Source of the DNA: Myxococcus xanthus
GTDB taxonomy: Bacteria > Myxococcota > Myxococcia > Myxococcales > Myxococcaceae
Direction: 5' to 3'
NCBI RefSeq assembly: GCF_900106535.1
Contig: NZ_FNOH01000004.1
Location: 124,001 to 188,000, forward strand
Length of the DNA stretch: 64,000 nt
Shown: piece by piece, positions 49,960 through 58,415 of the stretch
Position numbering within the stretch: position 1 is the stretch's first letter
Layout of the letters: every line of letters starts with the position of its first letter
Program-made: the position numbers and the translations under genes
The notes under the pieces: generated by a model
The model's input: the letters and a program-made list of their open reading frames with translations, nothing else
What the model was told of the DNA's origin: nothing
Databases searched by the model: none

Positions 49960-51088
49960 TTTCGATTTCCGTGCCCTCCCCTTGCGTGGAGGACAACCGG
50001 AGGCTGCCGCCGAACTGCGTGACGAGCTCCCGGCAGATGGACAGGCCCAGTCCGGTTCCCACGCCCACGGGCTTGGTGGTGAACATGGGCTGGAAGACGC
50101 GCTCCTGCTGCTCCATGGGAATGCCGCAGCCGTTGTCCGCCACCGTGAGCACCACGTCGTCGGGAGTCGTTGTCCACCGGACCTCGATGCGCCCGGGACG
50201 TCCCGTGGTGCCCATGGCCTGCGCCGCGTTGACGATGAGGTTGAGCAGCACCTGGCACAGCTTCACCGGGCCGAAGGTGACGCGCACGGGCTCGCCGTTG
50301 CTCGTCAGCCGCGCCCGCTCCCGCACCTCGGCGCGCGCCAGCTTCACCGCGAAGGACACCACTTCCGCGACGTCCGCCGTGGCCTCCAGGTCCTCACCGC
50401 GGGCCTGGGCTCGCAGCCCCAGCGCCACCTGCCGCAGGTGCTCGGCGCCGTCCGCCAGGTCCTTGATGAGGGCGGGCAGGTCCTCCACCGTCTCCGCCAC
50501 GGCGGGCTCGGGGTCCGTCTGCAGGTGCCGCGACACGTACTGGATGACGCTGCCCAGGTCGCGCTGCAACGACGCCACGTTCTGCGACAGGTAGCCCACC
50601 GGCCCCATCAGCTCGTGGGCGATGCCCGCCGTCACCTGTCCCAGGGTGGCCAGGCGCTCGGACTTCAGCATGCGCCCTTCCACCTCGCGGATGCGCAGCT
50701 CCAGTCGGGCAATCTTGAGCGCGTCATCGAGCGCGGCCTGGAGCTCCGTCCGGTCCCACGGCTTGACGAAGTAGCGCGTCACCTGGCCGCGGTTGACGGC
50801 GTCGATGACGGCCTGCATGTCCGCGTAGGCCGTGACGAGCATGCGCTTGGCGTCCGGAGCAATCGTGCGCGCCCGCTCCAGCAGTTCCACGCCCGTCATG
50901 CCCGGCATCCGCTGGTCGGAGAGGATGACGCCAATCTCGCCCCTGCGCTGCTCCAGGAGCGCCAACGCCTCGCTGGGCGAGGAGCTGCGAAAGATGCGGA
51001 AGCGCTGCCCGAAGTTCGCGTCGAAGACCCGGAGGTTCAGCGCGTCATCGTCGACGTAGAGGACCGCGGGGAGTTCAGACGGGTTCAT
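49931..51088 (-). CDS. Hybrid receiver-histidine kinase
   Basis: 385 aa from the ATG at 51088 with GGAGG 6 nt upstream. The N-terminal receiver (about 8-125) has YVDDDALN, phospho-acceptor in VILSDQRMPGMTG, and YFVKPWD. A coiled-coil linker, a HisKA-like helix with IAHELMGPVGYLSQNV (phospho-His), and a full HATPase (NLIVNAAQAM, VADNGCGIP, GTGLGLSICRELV) follow. No membrane segment. This is a cytoplasmic kinase controlled through its own receiver. A VKPWD-bearing receiver is common in proteins joined to kinase or HD-GYP outputs. Confidence 0.9.
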   Translation of the reverse strand: MNPSELPAVLYVDDDALNLRVFDANFGQRFRIFRSSSPSEALALLEQRRGEIGVILSDQRMPGMTGVELLERARTIAPDAKRMLVTAYADMQAVIDAVNRGQVTRYFVKPWDRTELQAALDDALKIARLELRIREVEGRMLKSERLATLGQVTAGIAHELMGPVGYLSQNVASLQRDLGSVIQYVSRHLQTDPEPAVAETVEDLPALIKDLADGAEHLRQVALGLRAQARGEDLEATADVAEVVSFAVKLARAEVRERARLTSNGEPVRVTFGPVKLCQVLLNLIVNAAQAMGTTGRPGRIEVRWTTTPDDVVLTVADNGCGIPMEQQERVFQPMFTTKPVGVGTGLGLSICRELVTQFGGSLRLSSTQGEGTEIEITLRRAPPP

Positions 51089-51253
51089 GACGCTCCTCCA
51101 GGCCAGCGTCCCATGAAGGGGGCCAGGCTGGTAGGGCCTAGGATAGCGCCTCACCCCCTTGGCGATCTGCTGGGTACCGCACGCACCACCAGGATAGGGC
51201 AAACGCCTGACGCGTCGCGCCTTCCGGAGAGCCCCTCTCCGTCCAGGGTCGTG

Positions 51254-51550
51254 TCAGCGCGAAGAAGCCGACTGTTGCGGAACCGTGGCCTCCAGGTCGC
51301 CTTCCAGCGCCCGGGCCACCGCATCCACGGAGCCGAAGCTGGCCCGGGGAAGCGAACCCAGGAGCGAGAGCACCAGGGCCGGGGCCTCGTTCTCACGGGC
51401 CACCCAGGTCAACTGCCGCGCGGACAGCGGAAAGACGGCGCCGTCGAGCGCCTTGTGCAGCGATTCCGCCAGCGGCAGCGGCGGGCCTACGCGCGACTCC
51501 AACTCCGACACACCCTGGGCAAGCCGTTCGCGTGTCATGTCGTCGTTCAT
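51254..51550 (-). CDS. DUF2795 domain protein
   Basis: 98 aa from the ATG at 51550; no good ribosome site is visible, and ATG 51538 is possible. The C-terminal half has the DUF2795 pattern: FPLSARQLTWVARENEAPAL, LSLLGSLPRASFGSVDAVAR. Small proteins with this domain are widespread and of unknown function. The N-terminus is charged. Confidence 0.7.
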   Translation of the reverse strand: MNDDMTRERLAQGVSELESRVGPPLPLAESLHKALDGAVFPLSARQLTWVARENEAPALVLSLLGSLPRASFGSVDAVARALEGDLEATVPQQSASSR

Positions 51551-51721
51551 TGGAAGCAAGTTAAGCAGCGAACGCCCACGGCCGCCGACCTTTTTTCGCG
51601 CTCGTGGAGCAGGCAGGGGGACAAGCCGTGCAACCCGCTTGTGGGTGGTCAGCACGCGGCACACGTCCCACCGTTACCGCCACGAAGTGTGCCGGATGGC
51701 ACCTGCTTGGGAGGACACACC

Positions 51722-51970
51722 ATGGTGGACAGCAAGGGTAAATCCGAGGAGACGAAGCACAACGCAGTTGGAGACAACGGTTATGCGGAGCGCATCGAGC
51801 ATGTGGAGGGCACGCACCCAGAGCCCTGGCCCGGCATCCGCGGTCGCTCGGACGATGAGGAGAACGAGCTGCCGACCGGAACGTCTCGCGAGCGCCAGGC
51901 AAGCGTGACGCAGACTCAACGCAAGCTGGAGCAGGAGGCGCACGGCCGCAAAGAGCCGACGCGCAAGTAA
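51722..51970 (+). CDS. Small highly charged hypothetical protein
   Basis: 82 aa with a strong GGGAGG (51709-51714) 7 nt before the ATG. It is almost entirely hydrophilic (Glu, Lys, Arg, Asp, Gly), with no hydrophobic core, so it is probably disordered. No family recognised. The strong ribosome site suggests high expression; stress- or spore-related proteins of this type exist, but that is speculation. Confidence 0.65.
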   Translation: MVDSKGKSEETKHNAVGDNGYAERIEHVEGTHPEPWPGIRGRSDDEENELPTGTSRERQASVTQTQRKLEQEAHGRKEPTRK

Positions 51971-51989
51971 CAAGGGTCCATCCGGGCGC

Positions 51990-52034
51990 TGCCCCGCCCG
52001 CGCGCGCCCCAGGACGGGCACACGGAGCGGGGCA
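51990..52034. terminator. Possible terminator hairpin between convergent genes
   Basis: TGCCCCG (51990-51996) pairs with CGGGGCA (52028-52034), with a GC-rich arm in the loop. No T-tract. It lies exactly between the charged-protein gene and pdhC. Confidence 0.3.
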
Positions 52035-52044
52035 ACCGGACGGC

Positions 52045-53628
52045 CTAGAACAGCAGCCGCGTGGGGTGCTCAAGCAGCCCGCGCAGCTCGCGCAGGAACT
52101 CGGCGCCAATGGCACCGTCGATGACGCGGTGATCGCACGACAGCGTCGCCGTCATCATCTTCCGGACCGCCAGCTGACCATCGCGCACCACCGCCTTCTC
52201 GGAGACGGCACCCACCGCGAGGATGGAGGCCTGCGGCGGGTTGATGACGGCGACGAACTGGTCGATGCCGTACATGCCCAGGTTGCTGACGGTGATGGAG
52301 CCGCCGGTGTACTCCTCCGGCTTGAGGGCACGCTTGCGAGCGCGCTCCGCCAGCTCACGCACGCCCGACGCGATGGCCTGCAGGCCCTTCTGGTCCGCAT
52401 CCCGGAGGATGGGCGTGATGAGGCCTTCCTCCAGCGCCACCGCGATGCCCACATCCACACTGTGGAACTGGACGACCTTGTCGCCCTGCAGCGAGACGTT
52501 GATCTTCGGGTAACGGCGCACCGCCATGGCCACGGCCTTCACGATGAGGTCGTTGACGGAGACCTTGAGGTCCATCGCCTTCGCCTCTTCGCGCACCTTC
52601 GACGCCGCCTCCATGTCCACCTCGATGGTGAGGTAGAAGTGAGGCACGCCGGGCTTCACCTCCGTCATCCGCTGCGCGATGACCTTGCGCATGGACGAGA
52701 GGGGGAGCACGGTCGGCTCGGGACGCACGCCCGGAGCGGGCTGCGCGGCCGGGGCCTTCTTCGCGGCAGGAACCGCCGCCGGTCCACGCGCGAGCGCCTC
52801 CTCGATGTCGCGCTTCACCACGCGGCCAGACGGACCGGAGCCACTCACCTGGGTGAGGTCCAGACCCTTCTCGCGCGCGATTCTCTTCGCCACGGGGCTG
52901 GCGCGGAGACGCCGGCCACCCGCCTGGGCCGGAGCCGCCGCGGGCTTCGCTGCCGCCGGCTTCTCGGGAGCCGGAGCAGGCGGCTTGGGCTGCGCCGCCG
53001 GAGCGGCCGGGGCCGCCTTGGCGCCCTTCGCGGTGAGGTACGCGATGGGTGCCCCTACCTTCGCCATCTGGTTCTCTCCGACGACGATCTCCGCCAGGGT
53101 GCCGTTGTCGTAGGCCTCGATTTCGAGGTTGGACTTGTCTGTCTCCACCTCGGCCACGGCATCGCCGGAGGACACCTTGTCCCCCTGCTTCTTGAGCCAC
53201 TTGACGATCTTCCCCTCCGTCATCGTCGGGGACAGGCTCGGCATCTGGATGGCGATGCGGTTGTCGCCGCCGCCCGACGATGCGGGCTTCGCGGCGGCCT
53301 GCGGCGCGGGGGCCGCGGGTGCCGGCTGGGGCTTCTGCTCAGGAGGCGCGGCGGCGGGCGCGACCTGCTTGCCGGCCCCCACCTTCTCACCCTTCGCACC
53401 GATATAGGCGATGGGCGCGCCCACCTTGGCCATCTCGCCCTCGCCGACGAGCACCTGCAGCAGGTACCCGTCGTCGTAGGCCTCGATTTCGAGGTTGGAC
53501 TTGTCCGTCTCCACCTCGGCCACGGCATCGCCGGAGGACACCTTGTCCCCTTGCTTCTTGAGCCACTTGACGATCTTCCCCTCCGTCATCGTCGGGGACA
53601 GGCTCGGCATCTGGATGGGAATGGCCAT
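52045..53628 (-). CDS. pdhC: Pyruvate dehydrogenase E2, dihydrolipoamide acetyltransferase
   Basis: 527 aa. Two lipoyl domains (about 1-80 and 124-202) carry lipoyl-Lys43 and Lys165 in ETDKSNLEIEA; Ala/Pro linkers separate them. The peripheral subunit-binding domain is at about 235-275 (RASPVAKRIAREKGLDL). The catalytic domain (about 295-527) ends with the acetyltransferase motif H500-RVI-D504-G. It transfers acetyl from lipoamide to CoA. The ATG is 6 nt after the pdhB stop. A 146-nt stretch is duplicated almost exactly between the lipoyl domains. No E3 gene is present here. Confidence 0.96.
   Translation of the reverse strand: MAIPIQMPSLSPTMTEGKIVKWLKKQGDKVSSGDAVAEVETDKSNLEIEAYDDGYLLQVLVGEGEMAKVGAPIAYIGAKGEKVGAGKQVAPAAAPPEQKPQPAPAAPAPQAAAKPASSGGGDNRIAIQMPSLSPTMTEGKIVKWLKKQGDKVSSGDAVAEVETDKSNLEIEAYDNGTLAEIVVGENQMAKVGAPIAYLTAKGAKAAPAAPAAQPKPPAPAPEKPAAAKPAAAPAQAGGRRLRASPVAKRIAREKGLDLTQVSGSGPSGRVVKRDIEEALARGPAAVPAAKKAPAAQPAPGVRPEPTVLPLSSMRKVIAQRMTEVKPGVPHFYLTIEVDMEAASKVREEAKAMDLKVSVNDLIVKAVAMAVRRYPKINVSLQGDKVVQFHSVDVGIAVALEEGLITPILRDADQKGLQAIASGVRELAERARKRALKPEEYTGGSITVSNLGMYGIDQFVAVINPPQASILAVGAVSEKAVVRDGQLAVRKMMTATLSCDHRVIDGAIGAEFLRELRGLLEHPTRLLF
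53107..53618. repeat. Near-identical direct repeat within pdhC (two lipoyl domains)
   Basis: 53107-53252 and 53473-53618 (146 nt each, offset 366 nt or 122 codons) differ at two positions that I can find, both synonymous. The surrounding domain sequence has diverged, so the core looks recently homogenised. Confidence 0.9.
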
Positions 53629-53634
53629 ACGCGT

Positions 53635-54621
53635 TCAAGCTCCCTCGCGGTACAGCACCTTCTTCACCGCGGCGATGATCTTCGGTGCGTCCGGCTGGGT
53701 CGCGTTCTCCAGGTTCGCTGCATAGGACATGTTGACGTCCAGGCCCGTGACGCGCTCCACCGGCGCGTCCAGGTCGTCGAACGCCTTGGACTGGATGATA
53801 TCCACCACGGACGCGCCCACGCCGGCGAGCGCCCAGCCCTCCTCCACGATGACGGCGCGGTTCGTCTTGCGCACGCTCGCCAGGATGGCCTCCTCATCCA
53901 GGGGCCGCAGCGTGCGCAGGTCCAGGACCTCCACGCTGATGCCCTCCTTCGCCAACTCCTCAGCCGCCTGCATGCAGAAGTAATACATGCGGCTCCAGGT
54001 GATGATGGTGACGTCGGAGCCCTCGCGCTTCACGTCCGCCTTGCCGAGCGGCACGACGTGCTCGCCCTCCGGCACCTCACCCTTGATGGCGTAGAGCCGC
54101 TCGCCCTCGAACATGAGCACCGGGTTCTCGTCCCGGATGGCAGCCTTGAGCATGCCCTTGGCATCCGCGGGCGTGGCGGGCGCAATCACCTTCAAGCCCG
54201 GGAAGTGCGCGTAGTTGGCCTCCAGCGCCTGGCTGTGCTGGCTGGACAACCGGCCGCCAGCGCCGCCCGGACCGCGGAACACGATGGGGCAGCGCAGCTG
54301 GCCACCGGACATGTGCCGCAGCTTGGCCGCGTTGTTGACGATCTGGTCCATCGCGAGAATCGCGAAGTTCCAGGTCATCATCTCCACCACGGGGCGCAAG
54401 CCCACCATGGCCGCGCCCACGCTCAGGCCGGTGAAGCCCAGCTCGGCGATGGGCGCGTCGATGATGCGCGCGCTCCCGAACTTGTCCAGCAGTCCCTGCG
54501 ACACCTTGAAGGCGCCGTTGTAACGGCCCACTTCCTCGCCAATCAGATAGACGTTGGCGTCGCGTTCCATTTCCTCGGCGAGCGCTTGGTTCAGCGCCTC
54601 GCGGTACATCAACTCGGGCAT
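53635..54621 (-). CDS. pdhB: Pyruvate dehydrogenase E1 component, beta subunit
   Basis: 328 aa, normal for E1-beta, with GGAG 6 nt before the ATG. Motifs include YREALNQALAEEMERDANVY, GEEVGRYNGAFKVSQGL, ARIIDAPIAELGFTGLSVGA and the C-terminal VEEGWALAGVGASV. With E1-alpha it decarboxylates pyruvate using thiamine diphosphate and reductively acetylates lipoyl-E2. Second gene of pdhA-pdhB-pdhC. Confidence 0.96.
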   Translation of the reverse strand: MPELMYREALNQALAEEMERDANVYLIGEEVGRYNGAFKVSQGLLDKFGSARIIDAPIAELGFTGLSVGAAMVGLRPVVEMMTWNFAILAMDQIVNNAAKLRHMSGGQLRCPIVFRGPGGAGGRLSSQHSQALEANYAHFPGLKVIAPATPADAKGMLKAAIRDENPVLMFEGERLYAIKGEVPEGEHVVPLGKADVKREGSDVTIITWSRMYYFCMQAAEELAKEGISVEVLDLRTLRPLDEEAILASVRKTNRAVIVEEGWALAGVGASVVDIIQSKAFDDLDAPVERVTGLDVNMSYAANLENATQPDAPKIIAAVKKVLYREGA

Positions 54622-54674
54622 CGTCGGCTCCGACTCGAACTCGAAAAAGGGTTGGTAGACAGGTCAGCGCGCGC

Positions 54675-55796
54675 CTAGCGGATGAGGCCCGCCTTCTTGT
54701 CGGCCGCCTCGGCCTGCTCGCGCGGCTCCAGGTCCCACGTCACCTTCAGCTCCTGGCCACTGGGGTACGTCGGCCAGTTCACCTTCTGCCCCAGCACGCG
54801 CTCGCGGGGGCGCACGTCCTCCTCGCCCTCCTCCACGATGGTGTCGCGCCACAGTTCGTCCAGGCTGGGCTCGGGCGACTCGTCGGCGAACTTCACTGCC
54901 TGGTCCACCTGCGCATTGACCTCCGCTTCGATGGACTCGAAGACGTCGTCCTGGGCCAGCCCCTGCTTCAGGATGTAGGCGCGCAGCTTCGGAATCGGGT
55001 CGCCCTTGCGCTCATCCTCCACCTCCTGCTTGGTGCGATAGGTGGCGGGGTCGGCCATCGAGTGGCCGCGGAAGCGGTACGTGTTGGCCTCCAGCAGCAC
55101 GGGGCCCTTGCCGGCGCGGCAGTACTCGGCGGCGTCCTTGACGGCCTCGTACATGGCCAGCACGTCCATGCCATCCACCGGCTCGCCGCGCATGTCGTAG
55201 GCGCTGGCGCGCTTGTAGATCTCCGGCACCGCCGCGATGCGGGAAATGGCCGTGCCCATCCCGTAACGGTTGTTCTCGCAGATGTAGATGACAGGGAGCT
55301 TCCACTTGGACGCCATGTTGAACGTCTCGTGGAGGGCGCCCTGGCTGGCCGCCGCGTCGCCGAAGTAGCAGACGGTGACGCGGTCCTCGTTGCGATAACG
55401 GCTCGCGAAGGCCATGCCCGCCGCCAGGGGAATCTGGCCGCCGACGATGCCGTAGCCGCCGTAGAAGTGATGCTCGATGTCGAAGATGTGCATCGAGCCG
55501 CCCTTGCCCTTGCTGTAGCCGGTGTCCCGGCCCATCAGCTCGGCCATGACCATGCCCGCGTCGCTGCCACGGGCCAGCGGCTGGCCGTGGTCACGATACG
55601 CACTGAGCATGTAGTCATCCGGTCGCAGGGCCTCCACCGGTCCCACCGCCACGGCCTCCTGGCCGATGTAGAGGTGGCAGAAACCGGCAATCTTCCCCAG
55701 CGTGTACTGCTGACCCGCGCGCTCCTCGAAGCGACGGATGAGGTACATCTTCCGGTACATGTCCAACAGCAGTTCTTTTGAGTACGGGCTGGCCAC
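54675..55796 (-). CDS. pdhA: Pyruvate dehydrogenase E1 component, alpha subunit
   Basis: 373 aa from the GTG at 55796, which has GGAGG 9 nt upstream; the longer frame to 55844 lacks this. E1-alpha signatures: YRKMYLIRRFEERAGQQY, HLYIGQEAVAVG, and the thiamine diphosphate motif starting GDAAASQGALHETFNMA and ending ICENNRYGMGT. GHSMADPATYRTKQE is the conserved phosphorylation-loop region. First gene of the operon; pdhB follows after 53 nt. Confidence 0.95.
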   Translation of the reverse strand: MASPYSKELLLDMYRKMYLIRRFEERAGQQYTLGKIAGFCHLYIGQEAVAVGPVEALRPDDYMLSAYRDHGQPLARGSDAGMVMAELMGRDTGYSKGKGGSMHIFDIEHHFYGGYGIVGGQIPLAAGMAFASRYRNEDRVTVCYFGDAAASQGALHETFNMASKWKLPVIYICENNRYGMGTAISRIAAVPEIYKRASAYDMRGEPVDGMDVLAMYEAVKDAAEYCRAGKGPVLLEANTYRFRGHSMADPATYRTKQEVEDERKGDPIPKLRAYILKQGLAQDDVFESIEAEVNAQVDQAVKFADESPEPSLDELWRDTIVEEGEEDVRPRERVLGQKVNWPTYPSGQELKVTWDLEPREQAEAADKKAGLIR

Positions 55797-55856
55797 TGCG
55801 GAATGCCTCCATGCTGGCCGCCCACGGAACTCCCGGGGCGGCAAACGCCGAGCGAC

Positions 55857-55885
55857 TCAATAGCCGCGCGGCAGTGGGACTTCAA
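55857..55885 (-). promoter_or_regulatory. Weak candidate promoter for pdhABC
   Basis: -35 TTGAAG (55885-55880) and -10 TATTGA (55862-55857) are 17 nt apart, about 55 nt before the pdhA GTG. Matches are only 4 and 3 of 6, so this is tentative. Confidence 0.28.
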
Positions 55886-55932
55886 AGCCTTTCAAGCCCC
55901 GTCCACGCCACGTCTGTTTCAGGCGCGGTGCG

Positions 55933-56679
55933 TCAGGAACCCAGCGCGAAGTGCGGGACGGAAATGACGCCATCCAGCAACTCCACCGGCCGGCCCGAAT
56001 GGTCCGTGGCCAGGTGAATGACGGTGGCCTCTGGAAACTTCCGCCGGTAGTCGTTCGCGTGCGTGGGCTCATTGTCAAACGCAGCCACCACGCTCCCCAG
56101 GCGGCCCAGCCGCGCGTGCGCCTCCCGCTTGAAGGCGTCGTCGTCCTCGGCCAGCGTGGGCTTCATCACGAGGAGCACCCGGTCGTCATCCGGCAGCACC
56201 AGGCCGTGACGGCGCATGCAGGAGACGGAGCCTTCCCGCATGGCCTCATGGCGGCCCGTGACGTAGACGAGCCTCGCGCCGGTGGCCACCACCTCGTGGG
56301 TGAAGCTGGCCGCGCCGTCGATGGCCTCGTCGTCCACGCAGTAGTCGCTGGTGAAGAAGCGCTCGGCCCAGAAGCGGCGGGCTTCGGCGAAGTGGGACTC
56401 CACCAGGGCGTCCTCCAGGCCGCAGGCGCGCATGGCCTCCTTCATGTCCCAGCCCGTCACCCAGTGGTGCGGCTCGCAGGCGGCCAGCACGGCCAGCGAG
56501 CGGGCGGCACCATACTCACGGAGGATGCGGGCCTGCCGGGGCCGGTTGTCGAACAGGGTGGAGTCCAGGTCGAACGCCAGCACGGCGGAGGAGCCCTGGG
56601 AGCGGGCGCGCTCCAGGATGGAACGCAGGGTGTCACGCCAGTCGTCGCGAATACGCTTCTTGAAGTCGTCGTAAGCCAT
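55933..56679 (-). CDS. HAD family acid phosphatase-like protein
   Basis: 248 aa. Motif I is AVLAFDLDSTLFDNRPRQ, motif II LVYVTGRHEAM, and a late AAFDNEPTHANDYR fits motif IV. A helical cap of about 90 residues separates motifs I and II. No signal peptide, so cytoplasmic. No clear Shine-Dalgarno before the ATG. It sits 136 nt upstream... on the same strand as, and downstream of, the pdh operon's promoter side, and is separately transcribed. Substrate unknown. Confidence 0.75.
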   Translation of the reverse strand: MAYDDFKKRIRDDWRDTLRSILERARSQGSSAVLAFDLDSTLFDNRPRQARILREYGAARSLAVLAACEPHHWVTGWDMKEAMRACGLEDALVESHFAEARRFWAERFFTSDYCVDDEAIDGAASFTHEVVATGARLVYVTGRHEAMREGSVSCMRRHGLVLPDDDRVLLVMKPTLAEDDDAFKREAHARLGRLGSVVAAFDNEPTHANDYRRKFPEATVIHLATDHSGRPVELLDGVISVPHFALGS

Positions 56680-56775
56680 GTGCGCCGGGGAGATTACCCC
56701 CGCGCGCGCCAGGGCGCCGCCGAAACCTCCACCAGGGCTGACATGCGCCCCCCTGCCTGGAGCGTCGGGCCCGCT

Positions 56776-58341
56776 TCAGGCCGCGGCCTTCCACCCCGAA
56801 CGGCTGGGCGGCATTCCGGGGCCGGGGTCCGTGAAGCGCTGCATGCGCTGGATGCCGTTGCGGTCCAGCACCAGCCGCACGAACTGGACGGAGTCCTGGC
56901 TGCGGTCCGTCTCCTCCTCCACCACCGTGAAGCGGAACACCATGTCCACCGGGTAGCGCTTGGTGCCGCGGATGTGGCCCACGGACAGGTCCGCCAGGTC
57001 CACGTACTCCAGCGCCAGCTCCGGCTCGTCCATGTCGCGCAGGAAGCGCTCGACGTTGAGGCGGAGGATGTCCGTCACGCCTGTCAGGCCGCGCTGCGTG
57101 CGCGGCAGGTGCCGGGCATCCAGGACAATCTGCTTCTGGTAGCGAATGACCGTCTCCGACAGCTCGCCCTGCGTCGCGGTGAGGAAGTCATCGCGCTGGC
57201 GCAGCGCCGCCACCGTGTCTGGAACCTTCAGCGAGGGCCCGTAGTCCACCCGCTCCTCACACGCGCCAATGACGCGCCCGGTGACGGGGTCCACCAGGTC
57301 CGTGGTCCGGTCCGCCAGGTGCATGGCCGCTACCCGGCTGAGCATCCGGCGCAGGCCCTCCTTGATGCGGTCCTTCACCATGTACCCCACCACGAGGATG
57401 AGGAAGAAGTTGAGGCTGGCCTGCGCGTAGCGCTCTTGCGCCCAGAAGGCCACCGCGGTGGCGACCGTCATCGCGATGCCCGCGGCCAGCGCGAAGAGCA
57501 TCTCCTCCCAGCCCTGCCGCTTCTGCCGCCGCTTCGACGACAGGAACAGCACGTTCATGCAGAACTTCTTCAGGAAGCCCAGCCGAAGGATGTACTCCTC
57601 GTTGTCCCCCGTGGGACTGAGCACGCTGCGCAGCCGGTGCTCCTTGCGGTACGCCTCCTCCCGCAGCACCGCCTCCATCAGCCCCTTGCGCAGCCCATGC
57701 CACGGCTCGCCGCGGGGCAGCGACTTCATGTCCGCCACCGAGCGCCGAAAGCCGCCCTCCACCAGCAGGCTGACGTATTCGTCCACCAGCCGCAGCGACG
57801 CCCGCGAGCGCTCCTGCAGGTGCAGCTCCCCCACCGCGCGCAGCCACACGCGGAAGCGCGCCAGCACCTGCGTCACACCCGCCTGCATGGCCAGGATCTC
57901 GGACTCCAGCACCGCGCACGCGTCCGTGGTCAGCGCCGCGGGGCCCTCGCACCGCGACTCCACCCCGGTGGCGAAGCGGCGCAGCGCACCGCGCAGCACG
58001 CAGGAGAGGAGCTTGGCCTGGTACACGACGTCCTTCTCGGACCCCATCCCCGTGCGCAGCCACGCCTCCAAGCGCACCAGCGGCGAGGTGTCCGAGTTCA
58101 GCAGCTCGTTCACCGCCATCACCGGCGTCTTGAAGCGCACGTAGTTGTGGATGTCCGCGTAGAAGTCCGCCCGCGGGTACGTCTCCGCGTCGATGTTCAG
58201 GCTCCCCGGCAGGAAGAGATACGCCTCGACGAGGTAGCGCGTCTCATCCGCCCCGGAGGGCTGATACTCGAGCTTGATCTCAAACTGCTTCCGGTCGTGG
58301 ACCTCGAAGCGGCTCTGCAGGGGTGCGGGTGACTGGGACAC
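56776..58341 (-). CDS. Unrecognised membrane protein
   Basis: 521 aa from a GTG with a poor ribosome site. Residues 1-280 are soluble and helix-rich after a beta-rich start (FEIKLEYQPSG, YLVEAYLFLPGSLNIDAETY). One hydrophobic hairpin follows at about 287-330 (MLFALAAGIAMTVATAVAFW and FFLILVVGYMVKDRIKEGL). The last about 190 residues are soluble, ending in beta-type sequence (YPVDMVFRFTVVEEETD). I recognise no family. Both ends are probably cytoplasmic. The promoter should lie in 58342-58415. Confidence 0.65.
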   Translation of the reverse strand: MSQSPAPLQSRFEVHDRKQFEIKLEYQPSGADETRYLVEAYLFLPGSLNIDAETYPRADFYADIHNYVRFKTPVMAVNELLNSDTSPLVRLEAWLRTGMGSEKDVVYQAKLLSCVLRGALRRFATGVESRCEGPAALTTDACAVLESEILAMQAGVTQVLARFRVWLRAVGELHLQERSRASLRLVDEYVSLLVEGGFRRSVADMKSLPRGEPWHGLRKGLMEAVLREEAYRKEHRLRSVLSPTGDNEEYILRLGFLKKFCMNVLFLSSKRRQKRQGWEEMLFALAAGIAMTVATAVAFWAQERYAQASLNFFLILVVGYMVKDRIKEGLRRMLSRVAAMHLADRTTDLVDPVTGRVIGACEERVDYGPSLKVPDTVAALRQRDDFLTATQGELSETVIRYQKQIVLDARHLPRTQRGLTGVTDILRLNVERFLRDMDEPELALEYVDLADLSVGHIRGTKRYPVDMVFRFTVVEEETDRSQDSVQFVRLVLDRNGIQRMQRFTDPGPGMPPSRSGWKAAA

Positions 58342-58415
58342 ACCTGGAGTCTACGCTACATCCCTGTCACGCGGGAGTGACCCCAACGTCACACATCGTT
58401 GGGGCCACATGGATA

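Noticed and set aside
51697-51712. Sigma-54-like TGGCAC before the charged 82-aa protein
   Set aside because: The TTG element comes one base early and reads TTGGG rather than TTGC, so the -12 GC is missing. The start would also fall on the ribosome site.
52066-54678. 870-codon plus-strand frame across pdhC and pdhB
   Set aside because: Antisense shadow of well-identified pyruvate dehydrogenase genes; composition is typical of GC-rich shadow frames.
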